From Gammaproteobacteria bacterium (GTDB lineage Bacteria; Pseudomonadota; Gammaproteobacteria; UBA6429; Thiohalophilaceae), in NCBI GenBank assembly GCA_015491815.1, contig WFVC01000196.1:1-55607 (forward strand): a DNA stretch of 55,607 bases. The letters run 5' to 3'. Under the pieces are notes generated by a model. It was not told the DNA's origin, did not search any database, and saw only the letters and a list, made by a program, of their open reading frames with translations. Below are positions 7,460-15,656 of this stretch, piece after piece. Within the stretch, counting starts at the first letter, position 1. Every line of letters begins with the position of its first letter. The position numbers and the translations under genes were made by a program.

Positions 7460-9478
7460 TTAAAGAATAGGCACGATCATCAAGGCGACGATGTTCATAA
7501 TCTTGATCAACGGGTTAATCGCCGGACCCGCCGTATCCTTGTAGGGATCGCCAACGGTATCGCCGGTCACCGCCGCTTTATGCGCATCGGAACCCTTGCC
7601 GCCGAAATTACCGTCTTCGATATATTTCTTGGCGTTATCCCAGGCGCCGCCACCGGTAGTCATGGAAATCGCGACGAACAGGCCCGTAACGATAGTTCCG
7701 ATGAGCACGCCACCCAGCGCTTCCGCACCGAGGGTCAAGCCAACAATAATCGGCACCAGCACCGGCAGAATGGAAGGAACCACCATTTCCTTGATTGCCG
7801 CCTTGGTCAGCATATCCACCGCCCTGGAGTAATCAGGGGTCTGAGTGCGATCCATGATGCCCGGCATTTCCCTAAACTGACGACGCACTTCATTAACGAT
7901 GCCGCCCGCGGCGCGACCGACGGCTTCCATCGCCATGGCGCCGAACAGATAAGGAATCAGGCCGCCGATGAACAGGCCGATGATCACCATATGATTGGAC
8001 AAATCAAAGCTGGTCACCACACCATCGCCGTGTTTCAACAGGGCTTCGGTGTAATCGGCAAACAGCACCAGAGTCGCCAGACCGGCAGAGCCAATCGCAT
8101 AACCTTTGGTCACCGCCTTGGTCGTGTTACCCACGGCATCCAGCGCATCAGTGGTATCACGAACAGAATCAGGCAACTCAGCCATTTCAGCAATACCGCC
8201 GGCGTTATCGGTAATCGGCCCGTAGGCGTCAAGCGCGACGATAATGCCGGTCATGGACAGCATCGAGGTCGCGGCAATCGCAATCCCGTACAGACCGGCC
8301 AGATCATAGGCGACATAGATAGAAGCGCAAACCGACAGCACAGGCAGCGCGGTAGACTTCATGGACACGCCCAGACCGGCAATCACATTGGTGCCGTCAC
8401 CGGTGGTGGAAGCTTCAGCGATATGCTTAACCGGCGAGAACTCGGTTGCTGTGTAGTACTCAGTGATCACAATCATGGCCACGGTCAGCACCAGCCCTAC
8501 CAGCGCCGAGCCGAACAGTTGCATGGTGCTGTACTGGGCATTATTGCCCATCATCTGATCGGTAATGAAATAGAAGGCAATGGCTGACAGCACTGCCGCC
8601 ACCATCGTACCCCGATAAAGGGCGTTCATGATTTTGCCGCCTTCATTCACTTTCACGAAGAAAGTGCCAATAACCGAAGCAATAATGGATGCGCCGCCCA
8701 GCACCAGTGGGTACATGACTGCGGTTGCGCCCATGTCTTTGAGCACCAGACTGCCCAGCAACATGGTCGCCACCAGCGTTACCGCATAGGTTTCAAACAG
8801 GTCAGCAGCCATACCGGCGCAGTCACCGACGTTGTCACCCACGTTATCGGCGATAACCGCCGGGTTGCGTGGATCATCTTCCGGAATACCAGCTTCCACT
8901 TTGCCGACGATATCCGCGCCCACATCGGCGCCCTTGGTGAAGATGCCACCGCCCAAACGCGCAAAGATGGAAATCAGGGAACCACCGAAGGCCAGTCCCA
9001 CCAGCGGATGCACCGGATCGTCAACGCCCATCACGGTAAGCACCGTGTAGTAACCGGCTACGCCCAGCAGACCCAGACCGACCACCAGCAAACCGGTGAT
9101 CGCACCGCCTTTGAAAGCCACCTGCAGGCCGCTATTCAAACCACTGCGCGCCGCTTCGGCGGTTCTGGAGTTGGAGCGCACGGAAACATTCATACCGATG
9201 TAACCCGCCGCACCAGACAGAATTGCGCCAATGGCGAAACCAATCGCTGTTTGCATGCCCAGTACAATCGCAATCGCAACAGCCAGACCAACACCAACCA
9301 TACTAATGGTCATGTATTGACGATTAAGATAAGCACTGGCGCCATCCTGAATTGCCTGGGCAATTCTTTTCATCTCATCCGTACCCTGCGGCATGCGCAT
9401 AATACTTGAAATGGAAACAGCGCCATATATGATGGCAAGCACTGCCGCAGCAAGTGCAAACATTAGCTCTGGACCCAT
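7460..9478 (-). CDS. hppA: Membrane-bound proton-translocating pyrophosphatase, K+-independent type
   Basis: This 672-residue polytopic membrane enzyme hydrolyses inorganic pyrophosphate and pumps protons. The catalytic core motifs are present: the substrate-binding stretch from [20 protein letters not shown], then [19 protein letters not shown] (about residues 175-225), and the C-terminal [14 protein letters not shown] (about 640). The segment [16 protein letters not shown] near residues 450-465 carries Lys (K454) where K+-dependent enzymes have Ala, the established marker of the K+-independent subfamily, whose members pump H+. A strong GGGAGG ribosome-binding site precedes the ATG. The gene stands alone, divergent from 9870. 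It would recover energy from biosynthetic pyrophosphate, for example that released by GlgC. Confidence 0.95.
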   Translation of the reverse strand: MGPELMFALAAAVLAIIYGAVSISSIMRMPQGTDEMKRIAQAIQDGASAYLNRQYMTISMVGVGLAVAIAIVLGMQTAIGFAIGAILSGAAGYIGMNVSVRSNSRTAEAARSGLNSGLQVAFKGGAITGLLVVGLGLLGVAGYYTVLTVMGVDDPVHPLVGLAFGGSLISIFARLGGGIFTKGADVGADIVGKVEAGIPEDDPRNPAVIADNVGDNVGDCAGMAADLFETYAVTLVATMLLGSLVLKDMGATAVMYPLVLGGASIIASVIGTFFVKVNEGGKIMNALYRGTMVAAVLSAIAFYFITDQMMGNNAQYSTMQLFGSALVGLVLTVAMIVITEYYTATEFSPVKHIAEASTTGDGTNVIAGLGVSMKSTALPVLSVCASIYVAYDLAGLYGIAIAATSMLSMTGIIVALDAYGPITDNAGGIAEMAELPDSVRDTTDALDAVGNTTKAVTKGYAIGSAGLATLVLFADYTEALLKHGDGVVTSFDLSNHMVIIGLFIGGLIPYLFGAMAMEAVGRAAGGIVNEVRRQFREMPGIMDRTQTPDYSRAVDMLTKAAIKEMVVPSILPVLVPIIVGLTLGAEALGGVLIGTIVTGLFVAISMTTGGGAWDNAKKYIEDGNFGGKGSDAHKAAVTGDTVGDPYKDTAGPAINPLIKIMNIVALMIVPIL

Positions 9479-9869
9479 GGACTAACCTCCCCGGTTAACA
9501 ACAAAAAAAAGATAAGCTGGATGCTACGCCCTTTTTCAGCATGTGCTAATTGTGTCTTTTTATCCGGGTATGGATAAGCTTAATAACTTCAAGTGAAACA
9601 TTCTTAGACTCTGTCTTAATTTTTAGCTAAACGGTTAATTTATAATGACTTATAAAATTAGTATGTAAGCATATATTAAATTTGTTTTTTATATCGAAGA
9701 AATTTAAATTGCAAAACAGTTGATCCAGACAACATTTATAAATGTTCGGCCAGAATCCGTGTTGGCAAGATGATTCTTCTGTAGCAAAAACACAATTTAA
9801 CATGCATCAGAAAATGAAAAATAGTAATCTGATCCAGATCAACAGATATATAAATTTGAGGAACCCTGC
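9479..9869. promoter_or_regulatory. Divergent intergenic region with FNR-like sites and a palindrome
   Basis: This AT-rich 391-bp stretch separates hppA (minus) from 9870 (plus). It holds CTGATCCAGATCAA at 9829-9842, which matches 9 of the 10 conserved bases of the FNR consensus TTGAT-N4-ATCAA. A poorer relative, TTGATCCAGACAAC, lies at 9720-9733. The perfect 16-bp palindrome AACATTTATAAATGTT at 9731-9746 overlaps the latter by 3 bases. These are candidate operators only; which gene they serve is unknown. Confidence 0.4.
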
Positions 9870-10664
9870 ATGCAAAATCCCGTCATCGTCATTGGCATTG
9901 GTGAAATGGCCAGCGTCTTCAGCCGCGCTCTGCTTCGACTGGGTCGTCCGCTTTATCCGGTCAACCGCGAGACCGATATGCAGACGCTGGCGGCGCAGGT
10001 TCCCGAACCTTCACTGGTGCTGGTGGGCGTCGGTGAAAATGATCTGCAGGGCATCCTGAAACAAATCCCGGATCAGTGGCGTTCACGACTGGGGCTTTTG
10101 CAAAATGAATTACTGCCGCGCGACTGGCGCTCCCTGGATCTGAGCGCCCCCCCGACCGTCATTTCCGTCTGGTTCGAAAAGAAAAAGGGCACGGATTATA
10201 AAGTGCTGGCGCCTTCTCCCGTTTACGGACCCAACGCCTCCCTGCTGGTTGATGCGCTGGCTACGCTGGATATCCCCGCCCGGGCACTGACAGACGAAGC
10301 AGAACTGGAATTCGAGCTGGTGCGAAAAAATGTTTATATCCTGACCACGAATATTACCGGTCTGGTGATTCGCCATTTTAAGGCGGAAACCGTGAAAGAA
10401 ATGTGGGACGACTATCAGGATCTGGCCCGCGAGGTTGCCGACAATGTCATTGATATTCAGGAATCGTTAACCGGTCACCAATTTGATCGTGAAAAACTGA
10501 TCGACGGCATGTACGAGGCGATTAAAGGTGATCTGGCGCATAAATGCATGGGTCGCTCATCGCCCGCGCGACTGAGCCGCGCCATCGAGCAGGCCGATGC
10601 GGCCGGACTAGCGGTGCCCCGGTTACGGGAAATTTATAAAAACGAAGTGGAATCGGAAATATAA
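9870..10664 (+). CDS. Putative Rossmann-fold NAD(P)-binding protein of unknown function
   Basis: This is a 264-residue soluble protein. The N-terminus VIVIGIGEMASVFSRALLRLG (about residues 5-25) looks like a Rossmann beta-alpha-beta dinucleotide fold with a GxGxM/A loop. A second strand LVLVGVGENDLQ follows near residue 50. The all-alpha C-terminal half (about 145-264) includes LVRKNVYILTTNITGL, recalling the two-domain layout of ketopantoate reductase-like enzymes, but I cannot assign a reaction. GAGGAAC precedes the ATG. It lies between the hppA promoter region and the convergent btuF-like gene; no operon partner is evident. Confidence 0.6.
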   Translation: MQNPVIVIGIGEMASVFSRALLRLGRPLYPVNRETDMQTLAAQVPEPSLVLVGVGENDLQGILKQIPDQWRSRLGLLQNELLPRDWRSLDLSAPPTVISVWFEKKKGTDYKVLAPSPVYGPNASLLVDALATLDIPARALTDEAELEFELVRKNVYILTTNITGLVIRHFKAETVKEMWDDYQDLAREVADNVIDIQESLTGHQFDREKLIDGMYEAIKGDLAHKCMGRSSPARLSRAIEQADAAGLAVPRLREIYKNEVESEI

Positions 10665-10675
10665 AACGTCGCGAC

Positions 10676-11575
10676 TCAGCGCCAAATCGCCTTGCGCGCC
10701 TGATCAACATAGCGACACATGATCTCGGCACCATCAAGGATGCGCGGACCATGGCGATGTATCAGAGCTGAATCTATAAAATAAAGTTGTTCATACTTCA
10801 CCGCAGGCAGATTTGTCCAACGCCGCCAGACATCCATCCAGTGCGCTTTTTCGGCCGCCTCCCCCCCGGCGATAATGATTTGCGGTTTTGCGGCAATCAC
10901 GGCTTCCACACTCACCCCCGCCGATAAGGCCGGCATATCCCTGAAAACATTTTCTGCACCACACAATCGCATCACCGCGGAAATCAAGTGCTGATCGTTT
11001 ACGGTAATCAATGGATCATTCCAGATCTGATAAAACATTCTGACTTTTTTCCGACCCTGCCAGCGCGTCTGCAGGGCATGGTAATGTTGCCTAAAATTTT
11101 TGCTAAAACGATTCGCGATCGTTTCCGTCCCCAGTAGTTTACCGAAGCGTTCAATACTGTTCGCCACATCGTCAATTGAACGCGGTTCATTGATAAATAC
11201 GTTTAACCCCAGCTGGATCAGTTTATCGATTTCATTTTTCCGGTTGCCACTTTGCCAGGCGATGATCAGATCCGGCTTCAGCGCCAGAATGCGTTCCACA
11301 TCAACCGCCGTATAACTTCCAATCAGCGGAATACTTTTCGCCTGTTCAGGGAAATCACTGTAAGACACGGTGCCGATGATGCGCTCACCACCGCCGGCCG
11401 CGAAGATCAGTTCCACCGCATGTGGCGCCAGCGTAATAATGCGTTGCGCCGCTTTATCCAGTTGTATCGTTCTGCCTGTATCATCCTTGACCCTGATGAC
11501 TTCGGCCGATAACTCACCCGTAACAAAGCACAGCAACAAGGAAAACAGTACGATGAGATAATAATTATTTTCCAT
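10676..11575 (-). CDS. btuF: BtuF-like periplasmic cobalamin-binding protein
   Basis: This is a cluster A-II/helical-backbone solute-binding protein of the BtuF/FhuD type, 299 residues from the chosen start. It has a signal peptide (MENNYYLIVLFSLLLCFVTG, cleavage near ELSA), then the family motif VKDDTGRTIQLDKAAQRIITL and APHAVELIFAAGGGERIIG. The turn SYSDFPEQAKSIPLIGSYTA is also typical of cobalamin-binding members. It would hand cobalamin from BtuB to a BtuCD ABC transporter, whose genes are not in the window. The frame is open to 11674, but earlier starts add a non-signal extension and overlap the divergent gene; ATG at 11596 is the main alternative. Substrate is inferred from similarity and the nearby B12 operon. 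Confidence 0.8.
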   Translation of the reverse strand: MENNYYLIVLFSLLLCFVTGELSAEVIRVKDDTGRTIQLDKAAQRIITLAPHAVELIFAAGGGERIIGTVSYSDFPEQAKSIPLIGSYTAVDVERILALKPDLIIAWQSGNRKNEIDKLIQLGLNVFINEPRSIDDVANSIERFGKLLGTETIANRFSKNFRQHYHALQTRWQGRKKVRMFYQIWNDPLITVNDQHLISAVMRLCGAENVFRDMPALSAGVSVEAVIAAKPQIIIAGGEAAEKAHWMDVWRRWTNLPAVKYEQLYFIDSALIHRHGPRILDGAEIMCRYVDQARKAIWR

Positions 11576-11688
11576 AACAGGCCGTTTTTCAGTCATACTG
11601 TTGAATAAATGAATACTCGGTATTTTACATGATATGTGCGCATGCGATATATACCGCCGCCACCCAATATTCAAACCGCATTAATAAT

Positions 11689-12201
11689 ATGAAAAACCTC
11701 AAAACCCGTTCATTAATGTGTTTACTGTTCATTAGCCTTTCAGTGTGTATCGTGGAACCGGCCTGCTCACAGCAGAATGTGGAATCCATTATGCAAACCA
11801 CTCTCGAGCGGTTTACACATGCAAATCCGGCGATTCAACGCGAACTCCAGCAATCTCCCGGTTATGCCGTCATTGACTGGCAAGCTAACAGTGGAAAGGG
11901 CATACTCGTTATTCGCGCAAAAAAACAACGGCATGCGATCACGCTTAGTCAGTTTGAACTGGAGCCGCACTGGCGCGAACGCGCATTCCATGCTCTGATC
12001 GTTTTCGCAACAAAAGATTATCTCGATAAACTTAAACCCGGCAAGTTCCGATTTGTAGCCGGCGTCAATATTCCTCTCGACTCAACCGATAAAAATATTC
12101 CGACACCCACGCTTAACCCTGACTTTACTATTTATATTTTAAATAAAAATAATACCGTTGAAACCGCTATTGCCCGAAGCATACAAATGCAGATAGATTG
12201 A
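11689..12201 (+). CDS. Small exported protein of unknown function
   Basis: The protein from the ATG at 11689 has 170 residues and begins with a Sec-type signal peptide (about 1-28, hydrophobic LMCLLFISLSVCIVEPACS). The frame is open from 11629, but the extra N-terminus is not signal-like. The segment QQSPGYAVIDWQANSGKGIL resembles the opening of SYLF/YSC84-like lipid-binding proteins, and the C-terminus TIYILNKNNTVETAIARSI is a beta-rich tail; I treat that resemblance as weak. Divergent from the btuF-like gene, with no obvious ribosome-binding site. Function unknown. Confidence 0.6.
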   Translation: MKNLKTRSLMCLLFISLSVCIVEPACSQQNVESIMQTTLERFTHANPAIQRELQQSPGYAVIDWQANSGKGILVIRAKKQRHAITLSQFELEPHWRERAFHALIVFATKDYLDKLKPGKFRFVAGVNIPLDSTDKNIPTPTLNPDFTIYILNKNNTVETAIARSIQMQID

Positions 12202-12269
12202 TAACACCATTCCCCGCATTATCAATAAACGCCTTTTATTCCATTTGTTTTCCTTTATTTAAAATCTTC

Positions 12270-12416
12270 AGGAACCTCTGATTAATTCCGTTCACCCTGA
12301 GCTTGTCGAAGGGGGAATCATATAAATTATGATTTTACAATGCTTAGCGTTCATGGTTCGACCCTTCGTCAGGCTCAGGACTTCACCACGAACGGTGGAA
12401 TTAATCAGAGCTTCCT
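12270..12416. repeat. Palindromic dispersed element, copy 2 (147 bp)
   Basis: The arms 12270-12289 and 12397-12416 are 20-bp inverted repeats with one mismatch, and share the terminal core CTCTGATTAATTCC with the copies at 193-330 and 15218-15286. The interior again has the GAGCTTGTCGAA / TTCGTCAGGCTCAG motif. It occupies the gap between 12201 and 12609. The remaining bases to 12608 hold the promoter region of the SoxB-like gene; I see no ORF there. Confidence 0.85.
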
Positions 12417-12608
12417 TCAATCATATTGATACACAACAGTGTGAAACACCTGCCTCACCCTAACTACGACTATAAACCATCTTTCTTCAGTCGATGGAAT
12501 AAATTTTTCTCCGCTGTGTCTTAATCTGTTGATCACGGTTCATGATCTCTACCGGCAAGCTGGAAGTATTGCCGTTATTCATCAATAAAATTTTTAAGGA
12601 TATCTGCC

Positions 12609-14408
12609 ATGAAAATAAAAAATGAAAAGAAACGATTTTTCTCTTTTCTATGCGGTTCGACACTCAGTTCGATACTGGCTCTGTCATCAATCCATCCCGC
12701 CATTGCCGGCGAACCGGACAGCGAAGATAGCGACGATGAAAATGAAGTTGAAATCACCCTGATTCATATCGGCGACATACACGGTCATCTGGATTCGCGC
12801 GTCAATGTTCGCAGCGACAGCAACGGCCTCAGGGAAGGCGGACTGGCGCGAATCTACAGCAAGCTGAAAAAGATCCGCAAACATGCCGATCACAGCCTGA
12901 CCATCATGACCGGCGATACGATTCACGGCTCTGCTGAAGCCCTGTTCACCCAGGGCCAGGCTCTGGTCGATCCATTGAATAAATTCGGCATCGATGTGTT
13001 TGCGCCGGGTAACTGGGAATACGTCTATGGCACCAAACGTTTTCATGAATTATTTACCGGCAAAAAGCCGGGGGCAAACTGGAATGCGATTGCTTCCAAT
13101 CTTTATTACACCGGTGCGCCTTACGAAGATAAAATCGGCCAACGTGTTTTACCTTCCTACTGGATAAAAGACATCGCCGGTATCAAAATCGGCGTCATTG
13201 GCTTTACCACTGAACGCGGCCCGAAAGTTATCGGTTCAGAGGTAGTCGATGGCTTTGGCTTCAGCAAGGGCGATGATGAAATCGCGGAGCTCGTACCCTT
13301 GATGCGTGAAGTCCACAAAGTCGATCTGGTAGTGATGATCTCGGAACTGAATCTGGCTAACAACTACCGTCTGACTGAGGCCGTCCCCGGCGTTGACATT
13401 GTCTTTTCCTCCGACATGCATGAAGAAACACCGAAAATGATACGCAACAGCAATGGCACCGTACTGGTGGCCGAAGGCATGGACGGTTCCAACGTTGGCG
13501 AAATGCAAGTGGAATTCAAAAACGGCAAACTGGTCGAGATTGAATGGAAACAACACGCCATTGATACCCGCATTAAGGAAGATAAAAAAATCGCCAAACT
13601 GGTCGCCAAAATCAAGGCGCCTTTTTATGGCGATAGCTTTGTCCCGCATATCAACCCCATCAATGGCACAACACTAAATAAACCTCTGGATACGGTAATT
13701 GGCGCCGCTTCGGTTGATCTGCATCGCTCCAACTTTGCTCATGAAAACATGCCGGGCGTGGTCGAAGGCACTTCACATGATTTTCTCGCTGATGTTTTTC
13801 GTGACATGACTGGTGCGGATCTTGGTGTTATTCGCGGCTTCCGCTATGGCACCACCGTTGCCGCAGGCCCGATTACACTCGGTGATATTTATCACTTTGT
13901 ACCCATCGGTCCCTATCTGGCTTATGGTGAAGTTACCGGCAAACAGATCAAGGGCACCATCGAAAAACCGGCGGATGGCTCATTGAATCCGGATGTCGCC
14001 AAATGGGGCGGCGGCTGGCTGTTTGGCTGGAGCGGCCTGCGTTATGATCTTGATCCCTATCAGACACTGGGTAATCGCGCGAGCAATATTGAAATCTATA
14101 ATCGCGCCACCGGCGTCTGGGAACCGCTTGATATGAACAAAACCTATACGCTGGCGGGATATAACTATGATTCCGAACCCAATCGCATCAACAAGGTTCC
14201 GGCAAAAAATGTCATTCAGCTAAAAGAAGCAGATGGTTCCGGCCTGACCGTAGTCAATGCCGTTGCCCGCTATCTGCAAAGCAGCGATGCGAATCCACAA
14301 CAGAATCGCATTACCCTGATGCGGCCTCTGCCGGATCTGCGCCCGCTGCTCGGCTTTCCGATGATTCAGTCCATATTTGGCGCGCGTGAGGATCTGGCGC
14401 CGTACTAA
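12609..14408 (+). CDS. SoxB-like / 5'-nucleotidase-family exported protein with altered metal ligands
   Basis: This 599-residue exported protein has a signal peptide (about 1-33, ending AIAG), an acidic stretch (EPDSEDSDDENE), an N-terminal calcineurin-like metallophosphatase domain (about 48-290) and a C-terminal 5'-nucleotidase/SoxB domain (about 340-580). SoxB-like features are GSAEALFTQGQALVDPLNKF, GNWEYVYG (SoxB has GHWEFTYG) and GFRYGT before a NPD motif and an aromatic WLFGWSGL. The first metal motif DIH is intact (D56, H58) and N135 stands in the GN(H/W)E site. However, the usual SH is SE (E246) and the usual GGHTH is SSDMH (D269, H271). It is therefore a divergent relative, not a safe SoxB; no soxAXYZ lies nearby. 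The DsrE-like gene follows after 106 bp. Confidence 0.75.
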   Translation: MKIKNEKKRFFSFLCGSTLSSILALSSIHPAIAGEPDSEDSDDENEVEITLIHIGDIHGHLDSRVNVRSDSNGLREGGLARIYSKLKKIRKHADHSLTIMTGDTIHGSAEALFTQGQALVDPLNKFGIDVFAPGNWEYVYGTKRFHELFTGKKPGANWNAIASNLYYTGAPYEDKIGQRVLPSYWIKDIAGIKIGVIGFTTERGPKVIGSEVVDGFGFSKGDDEIAELVPLMREVHKVDLVVMISELNLANNYRLTEAVPGVDIVFSSDMHEETPKMIRNSNGTVLVAEGMDGSNVGEMQVEFKNGKLVEIEWKQHAIDTRIKEDKKIAKLVAKIKAPFYGDSFVPHINPINGTTLNKPLDTVIGAASVDLHRSNFAHENMPGVVEGTSHDFLADVFRDMTGADLGVIRGFRYGTTVAAGPITLGDIYHFVPIGPYLAYGEVTGKQIKGTIEKPADGSLNPDVAKWGGGWLFGWSGLRYDLDPYQTLGNRASNIEIYNRATGVWEPLDMNKTYTLAGYNYDSEPNRINKVPAKNVIQLKEADGSGLTVVNAVARYLQSSDANPQQNRITLMRPLPDLRPLLGFPMIQSIFGAREDLAPY

Positions 14409-14514
14409 ACCGCACCGGATTCGCGATCGTCTAACCTGTCTCGACATTTTCGATATGGGTTGGGCGCTATAAAACAAACGGTCCCGATAGCAACGCATAA
14501 ATTATGGAGACACC

Positions 14515-15108
14515 ATGAGATTAAACAAATATATTTTATTACTACTGGCCGGTAGTCTGATAAATGTCGCACAGGCTTCATCCCGTGACGACGATGATAA
14601 AGACATGCTACTGCCCTGTCCGCCTGCCGTGATTGAAAGTATCGATCAGCAATTCGGTCATGGCGCCAGTCTGCTCACCACCTGCACACAGAAACGTACC
14701 GAGGTAAAAGATGTTTTCGCCTGGAACTCGGCCGGCATCAACAGGAAAAAGAAACTCGCCCAGCAGGTTCACGTTACCCGCAACAGCGTAAACAATTATG
14801 AAAAACTCTATGCCATGAAAATCAACAGGGACTTCAAAGTTATCGCCATTGGTTATTCCGGTGGCGGTCGCTGGTTGTTAACGGATGAAGCCTACAACCG
14901 GACATACGGCGTGACCACCGGCAATCCTACCGCTGCACTCACCCAGTCACTGATCGAGCGGGGGGTTAAAGTTTATATGTGTCAGAACACCATGCGCGGC
15001 AATGGCTGGATCAGCAGCGATCTATTGCCCGGTGTAAAAATGGTGCCCTCCGGTGCGGTGGCGGTGCTTGATTTTGAACATCAGGGTTACCGATATATTG
15101 CTCCGTAA
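14515..15108 (+). CDS. Exported DsrE-family-like protein
   Basis: This 197-residue protein has a signal peptide (MRLNKYILLLLAGSLINVAQA), so it is periplasmic. The C-terminal half (about residues 100-197) follows the DsrE/YchN fold. It has a first strand DFKVIAIGYSGGGRWLL, the segment NPTAALTQSLIERGVKVYMCQNTMRGNGW with Cys156 at the usual sulfur-relay position, and the ending LLPGVKMVPSGAVAVLDFEHQGYRYI. Two further Cys lie near residues 35 and 61. DsrE-family proteins bind or relay sulfur, and periplasmic members accompany sulfur-compound oxidation genes. With the SoxB-like protein upstream this suggests a small periplasmic sulfur-related module, an inference. The start has TGGAGACACC upstream. 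A hairpin and a clear terminator follow. Confidence 0.7.
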   Translation: MRLNKYILLLLAGSLINVAQASSRDDDDKDMLLPCPPAVIESIDQQFGHGASLLTTCTQKRTEVKDVFAWNSAGINRKKKLAQQVHVTRNSVNNYEKLYAMKINRDFKVIAIGYSGGGRWLLTDEAYNRTYGVTTGNPTAALTQSLIERGVKVYMCQNTMRGNGWISSDLLPGVKMVPSGAVAVLDFEHQGYRYIAP

Positions 15109-15117
15109 TATCGCATC

Positions 15118-15161
15118 AGGTGTCAAAGTCAGAACCTTGACTGGTTTTGACTCCGACACCT
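15118..15161. repeat. Strong hairpin, copy 1 of a GTC-GAC stem family
   Basis: AGGTGTC at 15118-15124 pairs with GACACCT at 15155-15161, and an inner arm AGTCAGAACC pairs with GGTTTTGACT (one G-U). A related hairpin with the same plan (outer GTC/GAC, inner AACC/GGTT) lies at 32590-32628. It sits 10 bp after the DsrE-like gene and before a conventional terminator, so it is more likely a dispersed hairpin repeat than the terminator itself. Confidence 0.6.
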
Positions 15162-15183
15162 GAAGTTAAGAAAATAGAAATGC

Positions 15184-15215
15184 AAATAGCCCCGCATTGG
15201 GGGCTATTTTTATTT
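15184..15215 (+). terminator. Rho-independent terminator after the DsrE-like gene
   Basis: A 10-bp stem (15184-15193 with 15200-15209, loop GCATTG) is followed by a T-rich tract to 15215. It ends the SoxB-like/DsrE-like transcript. Confidence 0.9.
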
Positions 15216-15217
15216 AG

Positions 15218-15286
15218 GGAACCTCTGATTAATTTCGGTTCACCCTTCGACAAGCTCAGGGCGAACCGAAATTAATCAGAGGTTCC
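15218..15286. repeat. Palindromic dispersed element, copy 3 (69 bp)
   Basis: The arms 15218-15241 and 15263-15286 are perfect 24-bp inverted repeats around a 21-base loop that holds the CCTTCGACAAGCTCAGGG motif. This short form has the same termini as the copies at 193-330 and 12270-12416 but a much smaller interior. Confidence 0.88.
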
Positions 15287-15350
15287 TTGGAAAATTACAA
15301 TGAAAAGCCATCCGCCATGCAGATGGTTATTACAAATCAGGAAATAATAT

Positions 15351-15455
15351 TTATACCAACTGAGTCCAGATCATAATCGCAATCACTGCAATAGTAATGA
15401 TTGAAATAGCGGCGGCTCCACAAAATACACAGGCATTAGCAATTTTATCTGACAT
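15351..15455 (-). CDS. 34-residue membrane micro-protein with a CxxC motif
   Basis: On the minus strand an excellent ribosome-binding site GGAGGAAA stands 6 bases before ATG (15455-15453), followed by 34 codons and TAA. The N-terminus MSDKIANACVFCGAAA holds Cys9 and Cys12 in a CxxC arrangement. The rest, ISIITIAVIAIMIWTQLV, is one transmembrane helix. I know of no named family for it. The strong translation signal and the bitopic layout argue that it is real. It is isolated between the palindromic element at 15218-15286 and cobC; I see nothing coding in the rest of 15287-15656. Confidence 0.6.
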   Translation of the reverse strand: MSDKIANACVFCGAAAISIITIAVIAIMIWTQLV

Positions 15456-15656
15456 TTGGGTTTCCTCCTATTTAGTTATAGATACAACATCAACCCAAGA
15501 CATCATTTATTATTATTGAAACGCCAGTAATGTCGTGAGCCTGTCTATATTTATAGCAAAGATGAAAAAGAAAAACCACTGAAATTATCAGGTACTAAGA
15601 TTATGAATAATATAATAATATTGTGATATTTAGGTGAGACAACGGACACAAATGGT

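Noticed and set aside
7190-8587. Long plus-strand open frame (465 codons)
   Set aside because: It overlaps pduO and then lies antisense to hppA; its product is rich in His, Arg and Gln and has no fold, the typical shadow of a well-conserved gene.
9742-10059. Plus-strand frame overlapping the start of the 9870 gene
   Set aside because: Out of frame with the Rossmann protein, no ribosome-binding site and Cys/Trp-rich product.
12609-14408. Annotation as genuine SoxB
   Set aside because: Key metal motifs differ, the signal is not twin-arginine, and no soxXYZA genes are present.
193-15286. CRISPR array
   Set aside because: The repeats are palindromic, far apart and few; there are no regularly spaced repeats or cas genes.
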